The notes under the pieces are model-generated. The model was not told where the DNA came from and did no database searches. It saw nothing but the letters and a program-made list of their open reading frames with translations. From the NCBI GenBank assembly GCA_008932955.1, contig WBXE01000016.1, positions 1 to 21,366 of the forward strand: a stretch of 21,366 nucleotides of DNA, in the 5' to 3' direction. Every line of letters starts with the position of its first letter. Position 1 is the stretch's first letter. Below, one piece after another: positions 7,898 to 15,468 of the stretch. The DNA is from Verrucomicrobiota bacterium (GTDB lineage Bacteria; Verrucomicrobiota; Verrucomicrobiia; Verrucomicrobiales; Akkermansiaceae). The translations under genes and the position numbers were made by a program.

Positions 7898-8056
7898 GGC
7901 TTGAGGGTAGCCGGAGGACCTCGCCAAGGCAAGGCCAGAGAAACCGCCACCTTAATGTCGGCGGGCAAGTTGCCCGCGCCACGTGGATCGGCCATCCTGT
8001 CCCTCAGCAGCCCCACATCGGGCTTTTCATTCCCGCAGGTAGCGTTAGAGTGAGAC

Positions 8057-8815
8057 ATGCGCATCCAGGGCCACCGCTGGCAGAAGCTGGCCACTCGCCT
8101 CCTCGACTTTGTGTACACCCCGCAGTGCGCGCTGTGCGGAGTGGTGCTGCGGGATGGTCGCTCGCTGTGCGATTCCTGCAATCGGGATTTACCACGGCTC
8201 CCGAGGCCTTTTTGTGAAAAATGTGGGGAACCGTTTCACGGGCACATCGAGGGGCCGTTCCAATGCCCCAATTGTGGCGAATTGGACTTTGCCTTCGGCT
8301 TTGCCCGCCCGGTGATGTTGCGCGACGAACGCACCCGCCTCTTGATTCACCAGCTCAAATACGGCCGCGCCATCCATCTAGCCTCCGAGTTGGGCCGCCT
8401 GGCCGCGGAAGCTTTCGACGATGAGCGCTTGGGCCCCGCGCTTCAGGCCAACTGGCCACTCGTCCCGGTGCCACTGCACCGCGCTCGCCTGCAGCACCGC
8501 AATTTCAATCAAGCGACGGAAATCGCCCGCGTTGTGGCCAAACACACGGCCCTGCCAGTACTTGCCGCCCTCAAACGGATCCGCCGCACTGATACCCAGG
8601 CGCTGCTCGGCCGCAGGGCGCGGCTCAACAACCTTCGCGGCGCTTTCGCACTCACCTCTGCTGGCCGCCGCCACCTCGCCAACCCCGCCTCCGGCACAGG
8701 CGCCATCCTCATCGACGACGTTCTAACCACCGGCTCAACCGTCGAGGCCTGCGCCGCTACCCTCCGCCGCGCCGGCTTTAAATGCGTGCTGGTGGTGACG
8801 GTCATGCGCGGCTAA
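8057..8815 (+). CDS. comF: ComF family phosphoribosyltransferase-like protein
   Basis: ComF proteins combine a zinc-binding N-terminus with a type I phosphoribosyltransferase fold and act in natural DNA uptake in some bacteria. Here four Cys pairs are visible: C24/C27, C38/C41, C53/C56 and C70/C73. They are followed by LLIHQLKYG (95-103), VPVPLHRARLQHRNFNQATE (136-155) and the phosphoribosyl-pyrophosphate loop ILIDDVLTTGSTVEAC (217-232), all typical. The 252 residues match the family length. A purine-rich GAGTGAGAC stretch precedes the ATG. It appears monocistronic. Family membership is certain; a role in competence is inferred from the family only, as no other competence gene is in the window. 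Confidence 0.93.
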   Translation: MRIQGHRWQKLATRLLDFVYTPQCALCGVVLRDGRSLCDSCNRDLPRLPRPFCEKCGEPFHGHIEGPFQCPNCGELDFAFGFARPVMLRDERTRLLIHQLKYGRAIHLASELGRLAAEAFDDERLGPALQANWPLVPVPLHRARLQHRNFNQATEIARVVAKHTALPVLAALKRIRRTDTQALLGRRARLNNLRGAFALTSAGRRHLANPASGTGAILIDDVLTTGSTVEACAATLRRAGFKCVLVVTVMRG

Positions 8816-8987
8816 ACCCCAAAAAACCGCAAAAAAACCGCCGTTTTATTGTCAAGTTTTCTTAAAAACATCGCCTGGAACGCTTGTAAAATATGGAAAA
8901 ATGCCCCTTTAACCCCCACGCAAATTTTCCTTGCCTCTGACGGATAGGGCCTATATCAAAGGGGGCCCCGCAAGGGCCACCTCAACG

Positions 8988-9425
8988 ATGAACATGACCC
9001 GGAACCTAAAATCCGTGGCCCTGGCAATCGCCGGCGTCATTCCTTTTGCTAGTTGCGCTGCCAGTGGCAATGCCACGACCAAAGCCACCTCGAAATTTCC
9101 CGATTGCAGGCCGGTTCAATCCGTCCAGAACGGGAAAGCATCGTGGTATTCGATCAGAACCAACGCCGGCAAACAGACGGCCAGCGGCAGATTTTTAAGC
9201 AACACGGCTGCAACCGCCGCCCACAAGACGCTGCCTTTGGGAAGCACCGTGCGGGTGACCAACATGAGCAACGGTAAAGCCGAGGTAGTTACCATCACAG
9301 ATCGCGGCCCCTACATGACCGGGCGCATCATCGATGTGTCCATCGGCGTAGCGGAACGCCTGGGCTTCGCGGCCCGCGGCGTGGTGCCTGTAAAGCTGGA
9401 AGTGCTCGCCTCGCCAGCACTCTAG
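8988..9425 (+). CDS. RlpA-like septal-ring lipoprotein, double-psi beta-barrel
   Basis: RlpA proteins are outer-membrane lipoproteins; the Pseudomonas enzyme is a lytic transglycosylase acting on bare peptidoglycan glycan strands. Using the ATG at 8988 gives 145 residues with a signal peptide and a somewhat weak lipobox, FASC, with Cys23 as the first mature residue. The barrel runs from about 48 to 141: GKASWYS, TASGRFLSNTAATAAHKTLP, STVRVTNMSNGKAEVVTITD, RGPYMTGRIIDVS. There is no SPOR domain, unlike many RlpA. Arg68 stands where the catalytic Glu normally sits in TASGE, while His79, 11 residues later, is kept. Starts at 8931 (TTG) or 8994 (ATG) are possible; 8988 gives a normal signal peptide. 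The 8816-8987 gap has A/T-rich runs but no clear promoter. Confidence 0.85.
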   Translation: MNMTRNLKSVALAIAGVIPFASCAASGNATTKATSKFPDCRPVQSVQNGKASWYSIRTNAGKQTASGRFLSNTAATAAHKTLPLGSTVRVTNMSNGKAEVVTITDRGPYMTGRIIDVSIGVAERLGFAARGVVPVKLEVLASPAL

Positions 9426-9769
9426 CCCGGCGGCCATTGCAATTGGCGACCGGCGAGCAGGTGGATGTGGAGGTGAGGCACGGCTTCACCACCATGAGGG
9501 CCGTTATTGATCACCAGTCGGAAGCCGGATTCGGCGACGCCCTCGCCGCGGGCAAGTTCGGCCGCAGTGAGCAACAAGTGGCCGAGCAAGGTGGAGTCGT
9601 CCGCAGTGGCCAGGGCCAAGCGCGGAATCGGCTGGCGCGGCACGATGAGGATATGCACTGGGGCCTGCGGGGAGATGTCACGAAATGCCACGCAGCGCTC
9701 ATCTTCGTAAACCACCGTCGCCGGGATTTGCTTATCACAGATTTTCTCAAACAAGGTCTGGTCGTCCAT
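9422..9769 (-). CDS. HIT family nucleotide-binding hydrolase (HINT type)
   Basis: HINT-type enzymes hydrolyse nucleoside phosphoramidates such as AMP-lysine or AMP-NH2 in the cytoplasm. The 115 residues carry LFEKI, a typical opening, PVHILIVPRQPIP, INNGPHGGEAV and the histidine triad HLHIHLL (His99, 101, 103) followed by the HINT ending GRQLQWPPG. The length is normal. It is the last gene of the minus-strand pqi string, 9 bases after pqiC. Its TAG overlaps the TAG of the convergent RlpA-like gene in CTAG (9422-9425), so no intergenic terminator exists between them. Family assignment is certain; the natural substrate is not readable. Confidence 0.95.
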   Translation of the reverse strand: MDDQTLFEKICDKQIPATVVYEDERCVAFRDISPQAPVHILIVPRQPIPRLALATADDSTLLGHLLLTAAELARGEGVAESGFRLVINNGPHGGEAVPHLHIHLLAGRQLQWPPG

Positions 9770-9778
9770 ACTTGGTGA

Positions 9779-10342
9779 CTATTTGCTTGGTATGGCAGCA
9801 GCAATGTCGGCGGCGAGGCGGGCCAACAACTTCGACTGGGCGGCGACCAGCGCCTGATAACCATCGGCGACTAGCTGCTCGCGGGCAACAAAGGTGCGCG
9901 AGGCTGTGAGCTTACGGCCGGGCAAGGAGTAAACCCGCCAGCCAGCCTCGATGACCGCGTAGCCGTCGGCGCTGCCGTGGAACTGGCGGATATCGAGAGT
10001 CACTTGGCGGCTCATTTCCTCGTCGTGTGGCCACGGATAGGTGCGGAGGTTACCTGTGTGCAGGCGGCGGCCGAGATTGGCCGAGGTGACGCGGGCGATA
10101 GAAGCGGCCAAGTCGCCCGCCCAGCGGTGATTTTCCGCCACTGCCAGGCGGTTGGGCGCGTCTTGCAGCACGAGGTTGGGGCGGTCAATGTATTCGGCCA
10201 ACACCACCGGGCCAACGCCGAGGCCAGCGCCGCTGCCTGAGGGGGCCGGACCATCGGCCGTTAGCATATAAAACGAGCGCGGGACACCGGCACAACCGGC
10301 GAGGATCAATGCGCAAAGTACAGGGGGGATGGTTTTGTACAT
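9779..10342 (-). CDS. pqiC: PqiC-type lipoprotein (ABC-transport auxiliary, DUF330)
   Basis: PqiC is an outer-membrane-anchored lipoprotein that works with the PqiB tunnel in lipid transport across the envelope. The 187-residue protein begins MYKTIPPVLCALILAGCAG with a good lipobox LAGC (Cys17), then the family-typical RSFYMLT opening. Further on are GPVVLAEYIDRPNLVLQ, a segment with ENHRWAGDLAASIARV and RRLHTGNLRTYPWPHD, and the C-terminal strand segment ending in an Ala/Leu-rich helix. The frame is open 87 codons further upstream but that stretch lies inside pqiB; the ATG at 10342 starts the signal peptide. It is 10 bases after the pqiB stop. Confidence 0.88.
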   Translation of the reverse strand: MYKTIPPVLCALILAGCAGVPRSFYMLTADGPAPSGSGAGLGVGPVVLAEYIDRPNLVLQDAPNRLAVAENHRWAGDLAASIARVTSANLGRRLHTGNLRTYPWPHDEEMSRQVTLDIRQFHGSADGYAVIEAGWRVYSLPGRKLTASRTFVAREQLVADGYQALVAAQSKLLARLAADIAAAIPSK

Positions 10343-10352
10343 GGCTGGGGCT

Positions 10353-12023
10353 TCAGTGTTTGGTTCGCGGTGCACGCGGCTGTGGATTGCCGGATGAATC
10401 CCGACCAAAGAGCAGCGAATTGGGCTTGTCATCCAGCGTCGTGGAGAACCCCTTGATCGCTCGCAGCGAGGCCCGCAATTCATCGAGAGTACGCAACAAG
10501 TCGCCTTGCATGCTGCCATCCGGCCCAACGCTGGCAATGGTTTTTTGCAAGTCGGCGAGGGTCCGGCGCAGGTCGGTGGGCAGGCCGCGGAATTGCGGGT
10601 CATTCAACATTTTGCGAGTCGCCGCGGCGGTGGCATTGATCTCATCGAGCGTGCCGCGGGCCGCGGCAATCGTGGTGGCAGATTCCTCGGCTGCCTTGGC
10701 GATGTGGCCCATCACCTCATCCAGCGGCAAGGCTTGGATCTTGTCGAGCATGGCGGTGACCTTCATCTCCAGTTGCGCGAAGCCCGATGACAGAGTGGGC
10801 ACGGTGGCATACTCACCGACCTGGCCCCCTTCCGCCTCTGGAGTATCAGGGTAATAGGCAAAGTCCACAAACAGCGTGCCCGTAATATAACTCTCGATCT
10901 TCAGCCCCGCTCGCAGACCCTGCCCCACCGCTTGTTTCAAAAACTCTCCGTCAGGCCCCGCCACCTGCCCCTGCATGCTGCGCCTCAACAGCGCCGGATC
11001 CATCTCAACGAGCACCGGCACCCGCGAATCCTTGCCGCTTGGCAGATAGTCAAATGACACGTTGACCACACGCCCAATCGGGATGCCGCGAAATTCCACC
11101 GCGGCCCCCTTGGTCAGGCCGCGCACGGATTGATCGAAAAGCAACAGCACTTTCAAACTCGGATTGAACAGCGTACTCCGCGCCTCTTCCCCATCCGCAT
11201 AAAGTTTAAACATCATGTTGTCCGTTGCCGGCTTGCCAGCTTCCAGACCGTCCGGAATACCAAACGTCGCACCACCGGCCAGCATCGCCTGAAACGACGG
11301 CGTACGCACCTTGATGCCAGTGGCTCCGGCACTGATATCCACGCCGCTGGCATTCCAGAAACGGGTATTCTCCCGCACCAGCGGGCTGAATTCCTCACGC
11401 ACAAAGGCATGGTAGTAGACCTGCCGAGCATCCGGCGCCAGCTCGCGTTTCTCAATGCGGCCGACTTCCACCCCCAAATAGAAAATCGGCGATCCCACCG
11501 CCAGCGACCCCGCCTCATCCGCCGAGAGCACCAAACGCCGACCCGGCACGTTGCGATTGGTCGGCGGCGGCTCCTCCAGCCCGCGATAGGCGCTGATTCC
11601 AGATGGCCCGCTGCCCGGTTCCACCTCGATGTAGGCCCCGGTGAGCAAGGTGCCCAGCCCGGATATATCCGTGGCGCTCACCCGCGGTCGCACCACCCAG
11701 AAGCGGGTGTCCTCACACAGCAAGGAGGCGGCATGGCGATCCATCTGGAGATAGACGAGCACCGACTTCAAATCCCCGGCCAATTCCAAATCCTTGACCA
11801 TGCCCACACGCACCGAGCGGCAGCGCACTTCGGTCTTGCCGGCGGCAATCCCATCCGCGGTCTCAAAGCGCACCTGGGCGGTGGGCCCGCGCGAGGCCAG
11901 GCTCTGATAAATCAACCAGCTGCCGATGATTACGGCGATAATTGGCACGACCCATACCATGTTCCAGCGCTGGGCGGCGCGAAACTCCGGCGTCACAGGT
12001 GTTTTGGCTGCGGTCTCACTCAT
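10353..12023 (-). CDS. pqiB: PqiB-like protein with three MCE/MlaD domains
   Basis: PqiB is an inner-membrane-anchored periplasmic protein whose stacked MCE rings and coiled-coil needle form a lipid tunnel to the outer membrane. The 556 residues have one N-terminal membrane segment (22-41), three MCE domains at about 45-137, 160-255 and 290-400 (each with a strand like VRFETADGIAAGKTEVRCR and the VG-I/V-KDL type turn), then a helical stretch at about 413-535 rich in AKAAEESATT and LDELRASL, ending PNSLLFGRD as in other PqiB. Length and domain number match E. coli PqiB. The ATG at 12023 overlaps the end of pqiA-2 by 8 bases (ATGAGTGA), which implies coupled translation and supports this start over the one 11 codons upstream. 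Confidence 0.93.
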   Translation of the reverse strand: MSETAAKTPVTPEFRAAQRWNMVWVVPIIAVIIGSWLIYQSLASRGPTAQVRFETADGIAAGKTEVRCRSVRVGMVKDLELAGDLKSVLVYLQMDRHAASLLCEDTRFWVVRPRVSATDISGLGTLLTGAYIEVEPGSGPSGISAYRGLEEPPPTNRNVPGRRLVLSADEAGSLAVGSPIFYLGVEVGRIEKRELAPDARQVYYHAFVREEFSPLVRENTRFWNASGVDISAGATGIKVRTPSFQAMLAGGATFGIPDGLEAGKPATDNMMFKLYADGEEARSTLFNPSLKVLLLFDQSVRGLTKGAAVEFRGIPIGRVVNVSFDYLPSGKDSRVPVLVEMDPALLRRSMQGQVAGPDGEFLKQAVGQGLRAGLKIESYITGTLFVDFAYYPDTPEAEGGQVGEYATVPTLSSGFAQLEMKVTAMLDKIQALPLDEVMGHIAKAAEESATTIAAARGTLDEINATAAATRKMLNDPQFRGLPTDLRRTLADLQKTIASVGPDGSMQGDLLRTLDELRASLRAIKGFSTTLDDKPNSLLFGRDSSGNPQPRAPRTKH

Positions 12024-12678
12024 GATCAGTCGTGGGTGACGGTGTCTCTGTGGCATTCATAATTTCCAAACGATCCCATAACAAACGCGGGTCAAAGCTC
12101 ATCGCCGCAAACATCGTTAGCACCACCACTCCCGCAAACGCAAGCGCTCCCGGTCCCGGCGTGATCGTCATGTACGCGCCAAACTGCACCAACGCCACCA
12201 ATATGGAAACCACAAATATATCCACCATCGACCACCGCCCTAATAATTCGGTGAACCAATAGATCCGCCCCAGGATGCGCGGCGAGGGATGCACCTTGCC
12301 CGCTGCCGCCGCACACAACCACACCAGGGCGACGATTTTAACGATCGGAATGAGGATCGAGGCGACAAAAATCACGATCGCAATCGGATAGGCCTGGCGA
12401 TGCCAAAACTCCACCATCCCCTCCAATATCGTCGATGCCATCACATTGCCCAACTCCGAAATGGTCATGATCGGCAGCAAATTGGCCGGCAGGTACAGCG
12501 CGCAGGCCGCCACCAGCAACGCAACGGTGCGTTGCAGACTCGCGGGCTTGCGCAAATGCAGCGTGCTACCACAGCGCGGGCAGCGGCAGGCCACCACCGG
12601 GGTGATTTTGCCGCAGCTCTCGCAATTGGCCAGCCCTTGATCGATGGCGCGTGGCAGTTGTGGTGAGGGCTGGCTCAT
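12016..12678 (-). CDS. pqiA: PqiA-domain inner-membrane protein (second of two)
   Basis: PqiA/YebS-type proteins are inner-membrane partners of MCE tunnels and probably feed lipids to PqiB. This 220-residue protein is a single PqiA unit: an N-terminal zinc-ribbon-like part with C19/C22 and C33/C36 (CPRC), then four membrane segments at about 51-71, 98-121, 150-168 and 179-196. The family segments YLPANLLPIMTI, GRWSMVDIFVVSILVALVQ and SFDPRLLWDRLE are present. In E. coli two such units are fused in one protein; here they are separate genes. The ATG at 12678 overlaps the pqiA-1 stop as ATGA, fixing the start against a longer frame. The end overlaps pqiB by 8 bases. Confidence 0.93.
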   Translation of the reverse strand: MSQPSPQLPRAIDQGLANCESCGKITPVVACRCPRCGSTLHLRKPASLQRTVALLVAACALYLPANLLPIMTISELGNVMASTILEGMVEFWHRQAYPIAIVIFVASILIPIVKIVALVWLCAAAAGKVHPSPRILGRIYWFTELLGRWSMVDIFVVSILVALVQFGAYMTITPGPGALAFAGVVVLTMFAAMSFDPRLLWDRLEIMNATETPSPTTDHE

Positions 12679-13325
12679 TCGGCAGCCACCTCCAGGCGGT
12701 CCCACAGTTCATTGCGATCAATCCCGGCCACCGCTGCGGCCATGCACACCATCAGCACGGCAAACGCCCAAAACCCCACTCCAAAGCACAAATCCGCCAT
12801 CTTGCCCAATTTCATCAGACTGACCAACACTCCCAACAAAAAAACCTCGATCATGTTCCACGGCTCGGTGCGACTAAGCCAGCGCGCAACGTGCCTGGCA
12901 CCGGGGGCCGCTCGCCCATGCAACAGCGGGCCGCATACATACAGCATGCCACCGGCCATCGCCAGCGGTGCCACTAGGGTGAACACCGCCACACACCAGC
13001 CAATCGCCGCGCTGCCCTCCCGAATCAACTCGCTAGCCGCACGCAACAAACTCAGCTCGGTCTTAATGCCGTTGGCCTCCATCGTCAAAAACGGAAACAT
13101 GTTGACGATCCCCATCAAAATGAGCGACGCCAGCGAAAATGCCGTGACCCGCACCAGCGAGGCCGAACGATTTTGATAGAGCAGCACCCCGCAGCGCCGG
13201 CAGCGGGCGGCCGAGCCCTCGGGCACGGCGCTCGCCTCGTGCAAGGTATCGCAAAAATGGCAGGCCACCGGATGTGGAGCGCCCGCCGGTTTGGGCCAAG
13301 TGGAGGTGGCGGCCTGACCTTTCAA
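12675..13325 (-). CDS. pqiA: PqiA-domain inner-membrane protein (first of two), TTG start
   Basis: This is the other half of the PqiA pair, equivalent to the N-terminal unit of the fused E. coli protein. The 216 residues have C22/C25 (CHFC) and C42/C45 (CRRC), then four membrane segments at about 57-78, 108-131, 159-175 and 183-202, with SLILMGIVNMFPFLTM, EPWNMIEVFLLGVLVSLMKL and IDRNELWDRLE. The first in-frame ATG is codon 71, inside a membrane segment, so a non-ATG start is required. The TTG at 13325 is likely because it overlaps the TGA of the preceding short ORF as TTGA, the same coupling arrangement as the next two junctions. Identity is confident; the start is probable. Confidence 0.9.
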   Translation of the reverse strand: MKGQAATSTWPKPAGAPHPVACHFCDTLHEASAVPEGSAARCRRCGVLLYQNRSASLVRVTAFSLASLILMGIVNMFPFLTMEANGIKTELSLLRAASELIREGSAAIGWCVAVFTLVAPLAMAGGMLYVCGPLLHGRAAPGARHVARWLSRTEPWNMIEVFLLGVLVSLMKLGKMADLCFGVGFWAFAVLMVCMAAAVAGIDRNELWDRLEVAAE

Positions 13326-13471
13326 AGCCCGTTGGAGTTGTGAGTTCGGAAGGCGATCACCTGTTGCTTGAGTCCGCCAAGCCGCTGGCCGCTGGCACCG
13401 GTTCGGCGACCATCGGCCAGCCAGACGCCGGGCTTCTTATTTCCCTTGTCGCCAAATCGGATCAAGCGCAT
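13322..13471 (-). pseudogene. 49-codon ORF like the N-terminus of a fumarylacetoacetate hydrolase family protein
   Basis: Starting at the ATG at 13471 the frame reads MRLIRFGDKGNKKPGVWLAD then GRR, which strongly resembles the opening of FAH-family hydrolases (typically M-K/R-L-I/V-R-F/Y-G, then KPG and a DG turn). After about 23 residues the likeness stops and the frame ends with NSNGL and TGA. The full FAH catalytic domain is absent. Its TGA overlaps the TTG start of pqiA-1 (TTGA, 13322-13325) and its ATG lies 46 bases after the methyltransferase stop. It is either a gene remnant left by deletion or a short translated leader coupled to pqiA-1. The FAH likeness is from memory of the family, not a search. 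Confidence 0.4.
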
Positions 13472-13517
13472 GGCGGGGAGTCTAGCACGTACCGGCGCCA
13501 ATGAAAGCGCCAATCCT

Positions 13518-14261
13518 TCATGAATCTTTACTACGTTGCCAAACCGTCACCATGGCCGTGGACCACTGGAATTTGCGGGCGGTTTCACGGATGAGAAAGG
13601 GCTCCTCCGCCTCCCGCTCTAGCGAAAACCACGGTGCCAGCGCCGCCTTGAGCCAGGCCAGCGTGCTGGTGGCAGGCCAATGGGCCGGTGGAGTGAATTC
13701 CTCCAGCCAAGTGCAGGGGGTGGCCAGCACCAACTCCCCGCCAGGCTGCACCAACGCTGGCAAGCGCTCGAGCAAGCGCTGCGGCTCGCTGAGTCGGCAC
13801 AGCAGATTGGCGGCGTGCACCCGCTCAAAAGCCCCTAGGTCCGCCGCCAGATGCATCGCGTCGCCATGACAAAACCGCAGCCTCCCGCCAGCCCACCCGG
13901 CAGGCCGGCGGGCCGTGAGCGCCGTGCGTTGCGCCCCCTCCTCAAGCCGCTGATACTCCAGCGCTGCGCCAGCACCCAGCGCTTCGGCCGCGCGGATAAA
14001 GGCTTGGGAAAAATCAATCCCCAGCACCTCATCACAAGTCCTGGCCATTTCAACACTCGAACGACCTACCGCACAACCGAGGTCGAGCCCGCGGGCCACC
14101 TGCTCCCCACTAAAATGCGCCACTGTGCGACACGGAAAGTCCAAGGCCGCGCTCATCCCTGCCGGCCAGGCACGTCCGGGCGGTAAAATTTCATCCGCCG
14201 CTGCGTAATGAAACAGCAGGTACTCAGCGAGTAGTTTCTCGGATTCGTAGATCGGGCTCAT
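13518..14261 (-). CDS. Putative 4-mercaptohistidine N1-methyltransferase (OvoA C-terminal-domain-like)
   Basis: This SAM-dependent methyltransferase resembles the C-terminal domain of OvoA, which in ovothiol synthesis methylates the imidazole nitrogen of mercaptohistidine. The 247 residues open with YESEKLLAEYLLFHYAAADE, then ALDFPCR, SAM motif I LDLGCAVGRSS (59-69) with acidic Asp83 in GIDFSQAFIRAAE, HGDAMHLAADLG, AANLLCRLSEPQRLLERLP (150-168), PGGELVLATP and CTWLEEFTPPAHWP (183-196), and PFLIRETARKFQWSTAMVTV near the end. These blocks are specific to that family as I know it, not to methyltransferases in general. The sulfoxide-synthase part of OvoA is absent here, so the protein stands alone. 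It is the first gene of the minus-strand string leading into the pqi genes. Family confident; substrate inferred. Confidence 0.82.
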   Translation of the reverse strand: MSPIYESEKLLAEYLLFHYAAADEILPPGRAWPAGMSAALDFPCRTVAHFSGEQVARGLDLGCAVGRSSVEMARTCDEVLGIDFSQAFIRAAEALGAGAALEYQRLEEGAQRTALTARRPAGWAGGRLRFCHGDAMHLAADLGAFERVHAANLLCRLSEPQRLLERLPALVQPGGELVLATPCTWLEEFTPPAHWPATSTLAWLKAALAPWFSLEREAEEPFLIRETARKFQWSTAMVTVWQRSKDS

Positions 14262-14677
14262 GACGGTTTTTTAGCCTAGCCCCGCTTCCTGCTCGGCTTC
14301 AGCTTGGCATACAAAAAAAGCGATCCGACTGATCATCTTCAAGGAAAACCCATTAACCTTAAAGACGCCTCAATCGGACCGCCTATAATGTCGCGACACG
14401 AAAAAACTACTCGAATAAGCCCCCACGTCAAACAAAAAACTTCGGAAATCCGAAATAAATTTACCTGCCCCCGAGTTTTTTCAATCCATGATTCAGAAGG
14501 GGGGGCCGCGCATGCCACCTGACTCACCAAAATCAAGGACTCCTGAGCTTGGCGGCCGCATGAGGAAGGGCCGGGGCGGCGATCAGGACAAAATCCGCCA
14601 TCTGCACCCACACCGATTCATTTGAACCTGCCGTCTAGGCGATTGACACCCCCTCCCCAGCCCGCCAAACTACTCTC
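14262..14677. other. 416-base intergenic region between divergent genes
   Basis: No convincing gene is present. Features seen: a perfect TATAAT at 14384-14389 (plus strand) without a good -35 box at 16-18 bases; an imperfect inverted pair CCGACTGA (about 14326) and TCAATCGG (about 14370); and a small hairpin TTCGGAAATCCGAA (14441-14454), which on the minus strand is followed by GTTTTTTG, weakly terminator-like. The region must hold the promoters of the methyltransferase (minus) and fabG (plus). It is more A-rich than the flanking genes between about 14310 and 14470 and could hide a small RNA, but this is not shown. Confidence 0.6.
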
Positions 14678-15424
14678 ATGCAACGTTTTGCCAATAAGAC
14701 AGCGGTGGTCACCGGCGGTGGTCGCGGAATCGGACAAGAAATCGCCCGCGCGCTAGCCGCTGAAGGTGCCAAAGTAGCCGTGGTCAGCCGCAGCGCGGCG
14801 AGTTGTGGCAAGGCCGCCGAGGAGATCAACGCCGAGTATCCCGGCGCGGCGACGGCCTACGCGGTGGACGTGGCGGATCACGCCGCAGTGCAAGAATTGG
14901 CCAAACGCATCGGCGAAGATCTCGGCAGCGTCAATATCCTAGTCAATAACGCCGGCGTGACCCGCGACGGCTTGCTCATGCGCATGAAAGAGGAAGATTG
15001 GGATACCGTGCTCGACACCAACCTCAAGGGCGCCTTCAATACCGTCAAAGCATTCATGCGCATCCTGATCAAAGCCGAGGATCCGCGCATCATCAACATC
15101 GCCTCCGTCATCGGCCTCATCGGCAATGCCGGCCAAACTAATTACTCCGCCAGCAAGGCCGGCCTGATCGGCTTTACCAAGGCCGTCGCCCGCGAACTCG
15201 CCGGCCGCGCCGTCACTTGCAACGCCGTCGCCCCGGGCTTCATCACCACCGACATGACCGCCGAATTGCCCCAAGCCCTCCGCGATGCCGTACTCCAAAA
15301 AATCCCGCTCGGCTCGTTCGGCGACACCGCCGACATCGCCTCCCTCGTCACCTTCCTGGCCAGCCCCGCTGCTCGCTACATCACCGGCCAGGTCATCGCC
15401 GTGGATGGCGGCATGACCATGTGA
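14678..15424 (+). CDS. fabG: 3-oxoacyl-[acyl-carrier-protein] reductase FabG
   Basis: FabG reduces 3-oxoacyl-ACP to 3-hydroxyacyl-ACP with NADPH in each round of fatty acid elongation. The 248-residue classical short-chain dehydrogenase shows the cofactor loop TGGGRGIG (12-19), NNAG (90-93), Asn115, the catalytic Ser143-Tyr156-Lys160 set (IASVIG and NYSASK), the family-typical VTRDGLLMRMKEEDWD, NAVAPGFITTDMT and the C-terminal YITGQVIAVDGGMTM. These match FabG more closely than other short-chain dehydrogenases. It stands apart from other fatty acid genes in this window and has no strong ribosome binding site. Confidence 0.92.
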   Translation: MQRFANKTAVVTGGGRGIGQEIARALAAEGAKVAVVSRSAASCGKAAEEINAEYPGAATAYAVDVADHAAVQELAKRIGEDLGSVNILVNNAGVTRDGLLMRMKEEDWDTVLDTNLKGAFNTVKAFMRILIKAEDPRIINIASVIGLIGNAGQTNYSASKAGLIGFTKAVARELAGRAVTCNAVAPGFITTDMTAELPQALRDAVLQKIPLGSFGDTADIASLVTFLASPAARYITGQVIAVDGGMTM

Positions 15425-15437
15425 GACGACTGAGGAA

Positions 15438-15456
15438 AAGCTGAAATCTGAAATTC
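15438..15456. repeat. Short dispersed repeat, copy 2
   Basis: The 19-base AAGCTGAAATCTGAAATTC is identical to 7453-7471. It fills much of the 44-base gap between fabG and sixA, ending 12 bases before the sixA start. Confidence 0.65.
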
Positions 15457-15468
15457 AAAATTCCCGGC

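Noticed and set aside
8848..8892. Promoter before the RlpA-like gene (TTGTCA and TAAAAT)
   Set aside because: The boxes are 32 bases apart, far outside the workable spacing.
11130..12062. A 310-codon plus-strand ORF opposite pqiB
   Set aside because: His/Arg/Pro-rich, without motifs, complementary to a confident gene; a shadow.
14441..14462. TTCGGAAATCCGAA hairpin as a minus-strand terminator
   Set aside because: The stem is only five base pairs and no minus-strand gene lies upstream of it in reach, so I left it as a note in the gap entry.
14304..14522. A 72-codon plus-strand ORF in the gap before fabG
   Set aside because: TTG start, no ribosome binding site, composition of random sequence, and a competing frame on the other strand (14339-14611).
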